64,000 nt of DNA from Leptospira sp. GIMC2001. GTDB taxonomy: Bacteria > Spirochaetota > Leptospiria > Leptospirales > Leptospiraceae. Shown here in pieces: positions 35,958-43,955 of the stretch; the stretch's first letter is position 1, and every line of letters begins with the position of its first letter. The notes beneath the pieces are model-generated. The model did not search any database, was not told the DNA's origin, and saw only the letters and a program-made list of their open reading frames with translations. The DNA is taken from positions 19,037-83,036 of the forward strand of contig NZ_CP115469.1 of assembly GCF_028462125.1 (NCBI RefSeq). Reading direction: 5' to 3'. Made by a program: the position numbers and the translations under genes.

Positions 35958-36214
35958 GACTCTCCTCTGAGATATGCTTCGAGAGCTCGAGATTTAATTT
36001 CTTGAGGAAATTTACTGAACTCAAATTGAATTTCGGGACGATATTTCTTTATCTTCTTAATCAGCTCTACGACCTTTTCCCTGGGATTCCTGTTTGTGAA
36101 TTCAGCTATTCTTCGAGCATGAAAAGATACAAATTCTTCCGGAAGATCTTGAACAGATACACTCCATGTTTTACTTTTATCGAATTGATCTTCAATAATT
36201 TCTGCCACGCTCAT
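35954..36214 (-). CDS. Early hypothetical protein, 86 aa
   Basis: A helical, charged protein with no recognised motif. It overlaps both the Dam gene and the winged-helix gene by 4 nt and must be co-translated with them. A role in replication is possible only by association. Confidence 0.45.
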   Translation of the reverse strand: MSVAEIIEDQFDKSKTWSVSVQDLPEEFVSFHARRIAEFTNRNPREKVVELIKKIKKYRPEIQFEFSKFPQEIKSRALEAYLRGES

Positions 36215-36684
36215 CGATTAACAACTCCTTCTAATGTTTCTTTGCTCAGATATTTGTATTCCCATTCCTCTATCTTGTCTGGAACCCATTCATCTACTTG
36301 TGCTTCCCCTAAACTTTGAATTGTGATTCGGGTTTCAGATAATTTGGATATCTTCCCTTGGGGAATGGCCGGGATCTCTGGTTGTTCGTTGTAGTTAGGA
36401 ACGAATAGTAGATCAGGTGGAAAAGTGCATTGGTATTTATTTGATCGACCGAAACCTCGTCGGATAATAATCAACCATCCTTCCCTTTTTAACTCGTTGG
36501 TGATTTGAGAAATTCTCTTTGGTTTAATTTTCCCACCCATCCGATCGGAGATAGCCTGTAAAGTAGGCCACGCATATTCATTAGCTCCTTGGAAGGTAAG
36601 TAAAGTCGTATAGACCAGAGCCTTTTGACCTGAGAGATTAAGTAAGGCGGTAAGTGGCGCGAAAGTGAATTTTTTCTTTTTCAT
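36211..36684 (-). CDS. Winged-helix replication-type protein
   Basis: The 157-residue protein has a helix-turn-helix of the kind found in phage replication initiators: YAWPTLQAISDRMGG, then RISQITNELKREGW and a beta-wing (IIIRRGFGRSNKYQC) at about 35-80. The C-terminus is polar. It may recruit host replisome factors or bind the origin. A TGTCTCA-type palindrome lies 12 nt upstream of the ATG, which suggests regulation by the same factor as the 40916 operon. Confidence 0.6.
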   Translation of the reverse strand: MKKKKFTFAPLTALLNLSGQKALVYTTLLTFQGANEYAWPTLQAISDRMGGKIKPKRISQITNELKREGWLIIIRRGFGRSNKYQCTFPPDLLFVPNYNEQPEIPAIPQGKISKLSETRITIQSLGEAQVDEWVPDKIEEWEYKYLSKETLEGVVNR

Positions 36685-37127
36685 ATATTTGCCTCTGTCT
36701 CATTGTGAGATATAGCCAAAGCCCTATCGTCTGGAGTCGTGAGCCAAATCAATCGTTCTGCTAAATTGTGAAGACCGTATCCTCTTAGCCATTCGATTCG
36801 CTTGGGAACAGACGTGTGCTCATCATAGCTATCTTTTCCAGTATGAAGAGCAGGAGTAATGCAAAACATATTTCTCGGATCAGTCGGATCATAACGCTTG
36901 TACCTTGTACGTCGTCCTAATAAATGAGCGACAACGATATTCCGAGATCCAGTAAGTATGCAACGATAGCCATGATTCTTTCTGCATTGCTCCATTCCCA
37001 CTGCCATTTTCTTGGCGTATCGTGAAGGTTCTTTGCTTCTCCGAGAATCCTGATATCGCTTAACGGACTCTCGTTGACGTTCTCTTTGCCTTGCGATCTG
37101 TTCTTCCTTAATTTTTTTCATTTTCAT
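36681..37127 (-). CDS. HNH-like nuclease / NinG-like protein
   Basis: The 148-residue protein has a strongly basic N-terminal helix and then CILTGSRNIVVAHLLGRR, DPTDPRNMFCITPALHTG and KDSY, the order of residues expected for an HNH-type endonuclease. Such small proteins act in phage recombination or packaging. It overlaps neighbours on both sides. Catalysis is inferred. Confidence 0.5.
   Translation of the reverse strand: MKMKKIKEEQIARQRERQRESVKRYQDSRRSKEPSRYAKKMAVGMEQCRKNHGYRCILTGSRNIVVAHLLGRRTRYKRYDPTDPRNMFCITPALHTGKDSYDEHTSVPKRIEWLRGYGLHNLAERLIWLTTPDDRALAISHNETEANI
36696..36712. promoter_or_regulatory. Palindrome TGTCTCA-TTG-TGAGATA (candidate operator)
   Basis: One mismatch from the perfect palindrome at 4508 and with a similar flank. 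It lies 12 nt upstream of the minus-strand winged-helix gene, inside the end of the HNH gene. It could bind a phage regulator at a secondary promoter. Confidence 0.45.
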
Positions 37128-37947
37128 GGTCTCGTAAATTTTCTAACTTATAGATGATTGCCTTGGAAGATGATTCCAGTTCTTTGAGATTCTTAATAAA
37201 GCCTTCTGGTACCGCTTGATTAAATTCTTTCACCTTATCCAAAACTTTGTATCTCCAATAATAGGGATCAGTCGACTTTAGTTGACTTTCCGTAAATCCT
37301 ATTGATTCCAGATAGGTCATTACGTGCTTCAATTCTTCGATAGTCGTTCTGAGAGATTTATTTTCTTCTCTTACCTCAAGTATCTGGCATTTTATAAGTT
37401 CTCGAATACTCTTACCTAATTTTGCTCCTCTTTCCTTTAGTATTCGCTTTTCCGAAAGATATTCTTCAAGCTCTTGAAGCCTTCTCTGTTTTTGGTCATA
37501 TTTATCCAGTTGAGTGAGCAACAGGCTTCTTGAAGGTTCGCATCTCATAAGTGCAAGACGAAACATTTCTTGAGGAATCTCCAGAGATCTTCTAACAGAT
37601 AGTTTCTTCTTAAACAGCTTTTGACCATTAGTCGATGTAATATACAATCCAGCTTCAGGAGGCAGCTCACTTGGATCTATTATCCCAGGAGGTGCAACGA
37701 AATACAGATAGTTGCAATAAGGAAGATAAGTTTGCCACTTTTCATCCTTTTTGAAATCGGATCTTGAAACCTTTATCTCATAGGCTGTGCACTCAGGTTT
37801 AACCCAAGATCTGGGCATTACCCATGCATCCATACGCGTTGTCCCTGATCGAGCTTCACCTGTATTCAATTCGCTAAGGAAAACATCATTCTGCCCCTGG
37901 TGTTTCTTCTTTAGAAGTTCTAGGATTTGATAGCTGCTTATATTCAT
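37108..37947 (-). CDS. MmcB-like PD-(D/E)xK nuclease with coiled coil
   Basis: ATG 37947 is chosen: it overlaps the upstream stop (ATGA) and has GGAGAG just upstream. Residues about 25-105 resemble the MmcB/VRR-like restriction-endonuclease fold (MDAWVMPRSW, then AYEIKVSRSDF with the E-x-K pair, and NYLYFVAPPG). The rest is coiled coil (about 145-215). The family is linked to DNA repair and often found in phages. The DNA target is unknown. Confidence 0.6.
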   Translation of the reverse strand: MNISSYQILELLKKKHQGQNDVFLSELNTGEARSGTTRMDAWVMPRSWVKPECTAYEIKVSRSDFKKDEKWQTYLPYCNYLYFVAPPGIIDPSELPPEAGLYITSTNGQKLFKKKLSVRRSLEIPQEMFRLALMRCEPSRSLLLTQLDKYDQKQRRLQELEEYLSEKRILKERGAKLGKSIRELIKCQILEVREENKSLRTTIEELKHVMTYLESIGFTESQLKSTDPYYWRYKVLDKVKEFNQAVPEGFIKNLKELESSSKAIIYKLENLRDHENEKN

Positions 37948-38291
37948 ATCTCTCCTATCACTAGATCGAATCCTTCTTCCCCTTTTTCGCAAGGGAGCCA
38001 AGTTGTAAAAATTGAAGGGATTGTTCCCAGGTCGTCGTCCTGAATGATATTGGCATGAACAAGAGAGTCCAATACTGTTGATACCATTCCGTCAATATCT
38101 CTGCGCTGATTTCCTGAGACTCGGAAGACGATCGCAAGGAAAGCAATTTGGCTATTATCACATTCATTTCGAATTTCGCTTTGTCCGAAGTTCGGAAGAT
38201 CATTTTCCCTTTCTTGGATTTCGAAATTGTCTTTGAATTTTTGAACGCGGGAACGTTTGTCCCTAGATTTTGCACTCTTATAATTTGGCAT
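37944..38291 (-). CDS. RusA-like Holliday-junction resolvase, short form
   Basis: The 115-residue protein contains RRDIDGMVSTVLDSLVHANI followed by DDD, the RusA active-site pattern of spaced aspartates. It is near the usual RusA length of about 120. It probably resolves recombination or replication junctions before packaging. It is coupled to the MmcB-like gene. Confidence 0.6.
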   Translation of the reverse strand: MPNYKSAKSRDKRSRVQKFKDNFEIQERENDLPNFGQSEIRNECDNSQIAFLAIVFRVSGNQRRDIDGMVSTVLDSLVHANIIQDDDLGTIPSIFTTWLPCEKGEEGFDLVIGEI

Positions 38292-38292
38292 T

Positions 38293-38547
38293 TCAAGCTA
38301 TCTTCTCCAGTTTGTAGATTCGATCTTTAGGTATTACAACGAGCTTCTCTTTTCCATGGACTCGCAGAACATATCGTTCCTGGTTGATACTTTCTTTTAT
38401 CTTACAAGCTAGATCCTTAAGATCATATTTCTCATAGACGTTTGTTCCTGCAGGAAGTATCTCAATAACTTCTCCACGAGCGTGTCCACCTGGATGTGAA
38501 TAAAGTGCGACTGATTTCAATAGATTTTCCTCGGAAACACTTTCCAT
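38293..38547 (-). CDS. Small SH3/KOW-like early protein (paralogue 2)
   Basis: The 84-residue protein shares its plan with the gene at 34676: ARGEVIEILPAGTNVY, then RYVLRVHGKEKLVVIPKDRI and a C-terminal YKLE. It overlaps the DUF5131 gene by 31 nt. Function unknown; two copies in one phage suggest a needed role. Confidence 0.5.
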   Translation of the reverse strand: MESVSEENLLKSVALYSHPGGHARGEVIEILPAGTNVYEKYDLKDLACKIKESINQERYVLRVHGKEKLVVIPKDRIYKLEKIA

Positions 38548-39440
38548 TCCATACCATCTAATTTTGCTCCGGCTCTTTTTTTTCCGACTTTATAAAATGA
38601 TGTATCATGCTCTCTTATTATTTTATCTAGATCAGGAACACGTTCAATGAAAACACCACTTCCTTGCGCAACCCACTCACCCCATTGCTTAAAAAAGAAT
38701 GGAACGGCTGCTTTTTGGCATTGGTCACGAATCGATCGAACCCAATTTGGATGCATAGGACGTGCATTGTGTCCTGATTCGCCTCCGACAATAATCCAGT
38801 CAATAGAGCTACAAGGCGTCCACTTGCCATCATCATCCCAGTGAATATTTTTACCATTTAGCACATCATAACTATGTAGCCCTATTCCAATATCTCCGGC
38901 AATATTAGTTAGGTCGATTTCTCCTAATAAAGGCTCCATTGATAAGAATCTTACTTTACAAGGAATATCTAATAGTATTGGAATTCTTTCATCGGCTGCC
39001 TTTTGATTTTCGACCGAAACTCCTAACCATACATTTGGTAAATCGCAAAACTCGGGATACTTTTCAAAAAACTTTTTTGCAACGTCCGGTCTTTTGGTTA
39101 GAATCAGCCAATCCAAATTTGTAGTTAATTTAATTCTTGTAAATAGTTCAACCCTCCAGGATTCTAATTCTTCTCTATCCTCAAAAGTATCTGATAAACT
39201 TTGTGCAAAAACTTTATATCTAATGCCTTCTTTTCCGGCCTTTCTATCCCATGAAAAAGGTTTATTTCGGTTATTTATCGAAGTTAATACTCGGTTTCCA
39301 TGCGCTCCCCACTTAGCCTTTTTATAACGCTTATCCATTAAATCTTCAGCATAACAATTCTTACATCCATCGGAAATCTTTTCGCACCCGATCCATTCGT
39401 TATGTGTATGGTCTGTCCATTCGATTCTAGAGTTATTCAT
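38517..39440 (-). CDS. Phage Gp37/Gp68 family (DUF5131) protein
   Basis: The 307-residue protein begins SRIEWTDHTHNEWIGCEKIS and carries CKNCYAE, then FAQSLSDTFED, LTKRPDVAKKFF and a late VGGESGHNARPMH, all hallmarks of DUF5131. The Cys cluster (GC..CKNC) recalls radical-SAM-like proteins, but the reaction is not established. It is a frequent phage early gene. The size matches the family. Confidence 0.8.
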   Translation of the reverse strand: MNNSRIEWTDHTHNEWIGCEKISDGCKNCYAEDLMDKRYKKAKWGAHGNRVLTSINNRNKPFSWDRKAGKEGIRYKVFAQSLSDTFEDREELESWRVELFTRIKLTTNLDWLILTKRPDVAKKFFEKYPEFCDLPNVWLGVSVENQKAADERIPILLDIPCKVRFLSMEPLLGEIDLTNIAGDIGIGLHSYDVLNGKNIHWDDDGKWTPCSSIDWIIVGGESGHNARPMHPNWVRSIRDQCQKAAVPFFFKQWGEWVAQGSGVFIERVPDLDKIIREHDTSFYKVGKKRAGAKLDGMEWKVFPRKIY

Positions 39441-39457
39441 TATGGTTCCTCAAAATA

Positions 39458-40420
39458 TTATCTACCTACGAGTCCATGCATACAGTAAGGACATTTAACT
39501 GGTTTCCCACCATCTTCCAAAGTCTTTGATTTCCCCTGGTTATCGATGAACATGGTTCTTGATCCTTTGCAGCGATTACAGTTTACAGCTTTGTCAGCGC
39601 ACCAAGATCGAAGTCTTTGAATGATAGCCGAGTATTCTTGCCAGATTTCTAGAAAATCTTTGCCCGGGTCCGGAATATACTTATCAATCTCATCATGAAA
39701 TTTGAGTGATCCATCCAAGTGAACTGCGAGAACTTGGGATATTGTTTTCCAAGAATTCTCCATGTTCTTGTGTATGCCTTCGACCTTCGCAAGATCTCCA
39801 ACTAACTGAGGAACGGATTTCGCTTTTTTTGATTTTGCTTTGGTTTCAGACTTCTTTGCTGCTGGAGTAGACTCTGATCTGTGCTTCTTCACAGCATTAC
39901 CCAAAGACATTTTTCCCTCTTCTACTTGCTTGAGTAGTTTAGGATTTTCTTTCTTAAGCTTGGTCGCTTGTTTGATTGATGTCTCAGACGTATCAAATTG
40001 TTGTGCGAGAACCTTGTTTACCTTGCCTTTGGTCTCCTGAGTTTTTGAATTCCCAGATTTAGGTTTCTGGTTTTTTAGATTAGATTCACTTCGAGCTTTT
40101 GCTTCCTCTTCGAGAAGTGGCTTGTAGTTGGTAGCGAGAATTGCTTTCTGTGATTGTGTTAAATCTCTTCTCTTATTCGTTCTGATTGTATAGAGTAGAG
40201 CATCGTTTCGATCACCAACGAACTCACGAGTTTTGAAAAGTTTTCCGCTTTCTTGGGCCGCAAGATATCTATTCCATCCATCTAGAACCTTCCCTTCGAA
40301 TAGGACTATGGCAAATTGCGGATCAAATCCATTGAGTTCCATGTCTTTTACGAGTTCGCTTTTTTCGGCCTCACCCATTTCAGGGTAGAGATTGAATTGG
40401 TGTTTTTCGAGTTCACGCAT
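39458..40420 (-). CDS. ParB-like protein with C-terminal zinc finger
   Basis: The 320-residue protein has a ParB/RepB/Spo0J N-terminal domain (about 1-85: FEGKVLDGWNRYLAAQ, then NKRRDLTQSQKA) and a KorB-like helix-turn-helix region (LAQQFDTSETSIKQATKL). The C-terminus has CNRCKG and CPYCMHG, a zinc finger pair. No ParA partner is visible in the window, so it may regulate transcription or work with a distant partition partner, as in plasmid-like phages. Confidence 0.65.
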   Translation of the reverse strand: MRELEKHQFNLYPEMGEAEKSELVKDMELNGFDPQFAIVLFEGKVLDGWNRYLAAQESGKLFKTREFVGDRNDALLYTIRTNKRRDLTQSQKAILATNYKPLLEEEAKARSESNLKNQKPKSGNSKTQETKGKVNKVLAQQFDTSETSIKQATKLKKENPKLLKQVEEGKMSLGNAVKKHRSESTPAAKKSETKAKSKKAKSVPQLVGDLAKVEGIHKNMENSWKTISQVLAVHLDGSLKFHDEIDKYIPDPGKDFLEIWQEYSAIIQRLRSWCADKAVNCNRCKGSRTMFIDNQGKSKTLEDGGKPVKCPYCMHGLVGR

Positions 40421-40916
40421 GATCTAATTCCTCTTTTCTTTCTTCATCTATTTGAAATAATGTTGGTTGCTTTTGGTCGGCTTTCATGAATACACGCGCC
40501 GTATCTAATACTGAATCGCTGAATAGCTCTAACTCAGATCTTACTGTTTGAGGAACTAAGAGATTTGAGTAGTTGCACTTAAGGTATGTGAAGGGTGATA
40601 TCCCTTCAATTGTCTCGTATGGCATGTGGTTTCTGAGATAAACTTCATAGAAGAATCGCACGCCTTTACCCAAGCCTTTTTTCTCTTCCGTGTGGAATTC
40701 GAGTCCAACAACATTTATCAGATTCCAATCGTCTTCGGGAATTCGAAGTTCGGATTTTAAATTCACGTAACTTCGAAATTTCTGTAAATGCCCGATTAAC
40801 GTGTCTAGATCCTCCGTATGTTTTTTGGAATCGAGGACAACTACCATGTCCGTTCCACGATTGACATACTCGATCTTCATGTTCCCAGCTTTGTATTTTA
40901 TTTTTTCTAAAACCAT
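40413..40916 (-). CDS. Early hypothetical protein, 167 aa
   Basis: A soluble protein of unknown family, first gene of an early transcription unit. Directly upstream are a candidate operator at 40944 and an AT-rich promoter-like stretch, and before that a hairpin terminator at 40961-40986. It overlaps the ParB-like gene by 8 nt. Confidence 0.5.
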   Translation of the reverse strand: MVLEKIKYKAGNMKIEYVNRGTDMVVVLDSKKHTEDLDTLIGHLQKFRSYVNLKSELRIPEDDWNLINVVGLEFHTEEKKGLGKGVRFFYEVYLRNHMPYETIEGISPFTYLKCNYSNLLVPQTVRSELELFSDSVLDTARVFMKADQKQPTLFQIDEERKEELDHA

Positions 40917-40943
40917 TTTCTTTGTCCCAATAATAGTGTAATA

Positions 40944-40960
40944 TGTCTCATACTAAGATC
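40944..40960. promoter_or_regulatory. Palindrome TGTCTCA-TAC-TAAGATC (candidate operator)
   Basis: An imperfect copy of the phage palindrome, placed 28 nt upstream of the ATG at 40916, between a terminator and an AT-rich -10-like stretch. This is the most promoter-like setting among the four copies. Confidence 0.45.
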
Positions 40961-41093
40961 TAAAAAAAGGGGGTATTTGCCCCTTTGTATCATAGCTTCT
41001 CGGTTTAGATTTACCTAATCGATGTCCGATGAACAAACCTATGGCGAAGGCAAGAGCACCGACACCGATTGTTATTAAAATCAAATCTTCCAT
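40953..41093 (-). CDS. Small membrane protein, 46 aa
   Basis: From ATG 41093 the product has one Gly/Ala-rich hydrophobic span (about 4-24) and a short basic tail. The end of the ORF runs through the terminator hairpin at 40961-40986, which is unusual and means the hairpin is both coding and regulatory. No family is recognised. Confidence 0.5.
   Translation of the reverse strand: MEDLILITIGVGALAFAIGLFIGHRLGKSKPRSYDTKGQIPPFFRS
40961..40986 (-). terminator. Rho-independent terminator
   Basis: On the minus strand GGGG and CCCC form a short GC stem around an AT loop and are followed by a run of seven T, the classic intrinsic terminator. It ends the transcript from the early genes at 41-47 kb before the separately controlled 40916 unit. 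Confidence 0.6.
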
Positions 41094-41096
41094 TGT

Positions 41097-41423
41097 CTAT
41101 ACCGCAATGTTCAAAATTCGACCGGACTGTTTGATCTCTGATTTAAGCTTGTCGAGCTCGAATTTATTGGAAGTCAATGTCTCGTAACAATCGGCAAGCA
41201 TCAAATCGCGTTCTGTGATTTGATTTTTAAGATATTCTCTATCGTTCGCATATCGCTCTAAGTCATTTTTCTGAATATAGTTTCGAACTTTTAAATCCTT
41301 AATCGTATTAAGCAATTTGATTATCAGTTTCGTTCTCTTTCTAAGCAAGCTTGGACGTGAGAATTTCCCAACTAACCGCTCTAAATTTGTAACTTGATTC
41401 CGATCTTCAATTTCTTGTAACAT
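41097..41423 (-). CDS. Coiled-coil early protein, 108 aa
   Basis: ATG 41423, with AAGGAG upstream, is preferred to a longer reading. The protein is Lys/Leu/Glu-rich and likely coiled coil throughout. It follows the SbcC-like gene and a 23-residue peptide gene. Function unknown. Confidence 0.45.
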   Translation of the reverse strand: MLQEIEDRNQVTNLERLVGKFSRPSLLRKRTKLIIKLLNTIKDLKVRNYIQKNDLERYANDREYLKNQITERDLMLADCYETLTSNKFELDKLKSEIKQSGRILNIAV

Positions 41424-41484
41424 ATGAGACTCCTTATAAGGCCGGGATCTCTCCCGACCGTTTTTCGTTATCAATGAATTCCAA

Positions 41485-41556
41485 TTATTTCTTGGATTTC
41501 TTTTTAGGTGCAGCTTTCGTTGCAGGTGCTTCGGTTTTTTTGTTTTTGGTCGACAC
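41485..41556 (-). CDS. Lys/Ala-rich 23-aa peptide
   Basis: A GTG-started ORF preceded by a strong GGAGG (8-nt spacing) encodes a histone-tail-like peptide with many Lys, Ala and Pro (TKAAPKKKSKK). Short size limits certainty, but the Shine-Dalgarno and tight fit between neighbours support it. It may bind nucleic acid. Confidence 0.4.
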   Translation of the reverse strand: MSTKNKKTEAPATKAAPKKKSKK

Positions 41557-41597
41557 TTGAATTTCCTCCTTTGTCTTAAATTTTAAAGATCACTTTT

Positions 41598-43955
41598 TTA
41601 CGCAGCTTCGCCCAATTCGAGAGAACTACCTGGTAAGAGAGGAAATATTTTCCCTTTCTCGATCAGATAAACTTTGTCCGCTAGTTTCTGGATATCATGC
41701 TTGTGTGAGACGTAGATGACTTGTTCGAAACCTCCGACTAGCATCGCTTTATCCAACATCTTTTGGTAAAGGTGAGCGTTCTTCGGAGTGAGACCACCGT
41801 CCGCTTCATCACGGATAAGAGTTCTGATATCGGCTCCCGATTGTTGTTGTTGATAGACAGCGGCTCCCAGAGAGATCCCTTCTTTGATGATGGCCGCCTG
41901 TCCTCCAGACTTGTTATCAACCAACGATTCTTCGCCTGTCTCTTCGTCTAAGACCATGAGCGAAACCTCTTCTCGAAGATCTCCCTTCCCTGTTTCTTTG
42001 GTTGTTTGAAGCCTGACCTGAAATCTTGAACCGTAACATTCTTCTAGAATCCCATTGATTGACGCGGAAATTCCAGGACCCGCAGCATCGAGTTTTAGAG
42101 CTCTTGCACCTTTTGGAGACAGACCTTCACACAAAAGTTTTAGATACGTGAGTCTCTGTGCTTTCGGAGATTGTAGAAGTTTGTCCAAACGAATTTCAGA
42201 CTCTTCAATTTCCTTGAGTGAATTAACCTGAGTTGTGATCTTCGCAATAATCTCGTCTTTGAGTTTTCGCAAGTCAGCGAGTTCAATATTGATCTGATCG
42301 AGTTCGGATTCAGCTGTCTCGATTGCCTGAGTTTCTTTATCTTTGGAATCGAGAAGAACTTGGAGATTATTTATTTCCTGTTCTATGTCCGAGCACTTGT
42401 TTTTTGCGGTTACAAGTTTTGCTTCATAGTCCTTTATTCTTTCCTCTGCAAGATCTAGATGCGCGATGTTCTTAGATTCTTCTTGTAGGATTGGAACCTT
42501 TTTCCTGAGATCAGTGAGTGTGGTTTCTTTCTGCTCAATCGCTTTGAGTAGTGGAAGATTCTCCAATGTTTTCTCGGTCTTGATTTGAGTTTCTTCTAAA
42601 GAACTAATGGATAGTTCACAAGCTTCCTTTTCCTTTTGAGACGCATTGAGTTTCTCTTGGATCTCTGCCTTCTGTTTTTCTAGAACTGCGATATCCTGTT
42701 CAACGGTAACAATTTTCTTTTTGCCTTCGACCGCGTCTTTGAGCAGTTCACATTCTTCGGAAAGAACTTTGTCGCCAACCGTAACTCCGGAGCAAGGAAC
42801 TCTGTCCAATAGCTCGGCTTTGGATTTTAAGCTTTCAAGGGTACTGTTTAGTCCAGCGATTCGCGTATCCAATCCACTGATCTGGGTAGTGAACGAAGTG
42901 CACTCGGTAGTTTTAACAGTGAGTTCTAATTTGAGTGATGCAACTTTCTCTTTGGTCGATGCAATAAGTTCACGAAGAGATTTTGCCTCTGTCTCATACT
43001 GAGATTTAGCCGAAACTATTTCCTTTTCGATTATCTCAATGAGTGCGTTCACTTCTTTGAGTTCCATGTCTGCTTTTCGAATTGCCGGAGCTTTATCCAA
43101 TAGAGTCTGATTGTTTTTCAATCGTTCTTGGATATCGGTGATTTCTGTTGTGAGTGTAGCTTTCTCAGTTTCGAGTTTCTTCTTTTTCTCCAAAGATTCT
43201 TTCACGTCTGTGTTCTGAGATTTGAGATCGGCAATTCTCTGCATGGAATTCTTTTGAAGAAATTCACATGATTCGATATTCTTGATGTTCGTCGATTTCT
43301 CTAGTTCAAGATCTGATCGTAATTTCTGAGTTTCTTCTTTCTTCTCAATCTTTTTGCGTAGCTCGGTGATCGCGAATTGGTCGCCCTTGATTTCGTCTTC
43401 GAGAATCTTTCTCTCTTTATCAGCCAGAGAGAACTCTCGATCGTATTCGCCAAAACCCAAGAACTGATCAAGTAATTGTCTCGAGTCACTCTGATTCAAT
43501 GACGATAGGTGTCCCTTCCCCTTTTGTGAATGATAAATCGTTGAGAGGAAAATTTCCTGAGAAATTCCAGTGACCTTCAAGAATTCTTTGTCGAACTCTT
43601 TGACTTTCCCTTCGGTCACAGCCTTTCCGTTCACATAAAGGTAGGGCTTCTGAGTTTTTGATATAGGATCAATGAGCCTTTTTACATGGATCTCTTGACC
43701 TTTAAGAAAAACTTTTACTTCTATGTAACTTTTTTTATCTGTAAAGCATCCGTAGATAGCCCCTTCATCCCTACCAGACTCTGACTTTCTGTTCGGAGTA
43801 ATTCCGTAGAATGCCATACACACTGTATCAAGTAGTGTAGTTTTTCCAGAACCATTGTCTCCGATGATCGCGATCTTTTGATCGTCACCTGGCTTCCAGA
43901 CAATTTCTTCAGGGAAAGGAATTGCACCTTTGTTTTTGATTTCTAATATTCTCAT
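41598..43955 (-). CDS. SbcC/Rad50-like exonuclease ATPase subunit
   Basis: The 785-residue protein has Walker A GDNGSGKTTLLD at about 33, long coiled coils, the ABC signature NKSGGQAAI near 675 and Walker B region RDEADGG near 712. It resembles T4 gp46/SbcC, which pairs with the MRE11-like nuclease encoded just upstream (4-nt overlap). The usual CxxC zinc hook at the coiled-coil apex is absent; two Cys flank CSGVTVGDKVLSEEC instead. It likely processes phage DNA ends for recombination-dependent replication. Confidence 0.8.
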   Translation of the reverse strand: MRILEIKNKGAIPFPEEIVWKPGDDQKIAIIGDNGSGKTTLLDTVCMAFYGITPNRKSESGRDEGAIYGCFTDKKSYIEVKVFLKGQEIHVKRLIDPISKTQKPYLYVNGKAVTEGKVKEFDKEFLKVTGISQEIFLSTIYHSQKGKGHLSSLNQSDSRQLLDQFLGFGEYDREFSLADKERKILEDEIKGDQFAITELRKKIEKKEETQKLRSDLELEKSTNIKNIESCEFLQKNSMQRIADLKSQNTDVKESLEKKKKLETEKATLTTEITDIQERLKNNQTLLDKAPAIRKADMELKEVNALIEIIEKEIVSAKSQYETEAKSLRELIASTKEKVASLKLELTVKTTECTSFTTQISGLDTRIAGLNSTLESLKSKAELLDRVPCSGVTVGDKVLSEECELLKDAVEGKKKIVTVEQDIAVLEKQKAEIQEKLNASQKEKEACELSISSLEETQIKTEKTLENLPLLKAIEQKETTLTDLRKKVPILQEESKNIAHLDLAEERIKDYEAKLVTAKNKCSDIEQEINNLQVLLDSKDKETQAIETAESELDQINIELADLRKLKDEIIAKITTQVNSLKEIEESEIRLDKLLQSPKAQRLTYLKLLCEGLSPKGARALKLDAAGPGISASINGILEECYGSRFQVRLQTTKETGKGDLREEVSLMVLDEETGEESLVDNKSGGQAAIIKEGISLGAAVYQQQQSGADIRTLIRDEADGGLTPKNAHLYQKMLDKAMLVGGFEQVIYVSHKHDIQKLADKVYLIEKGKIFPLLPGSSLELGEAA
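42990..43006. promoter_or_regulatory. Palindrome TGTCTCA-TAC-TGAGATT (inside SbcC-like gene)
   Basis: A near-perfect copy of the phage palindrome within the coding sequence. Its flanks resemble those of the 36696 copy, so it may be a real internal binding site rather than chance. Confidence 0.35.
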
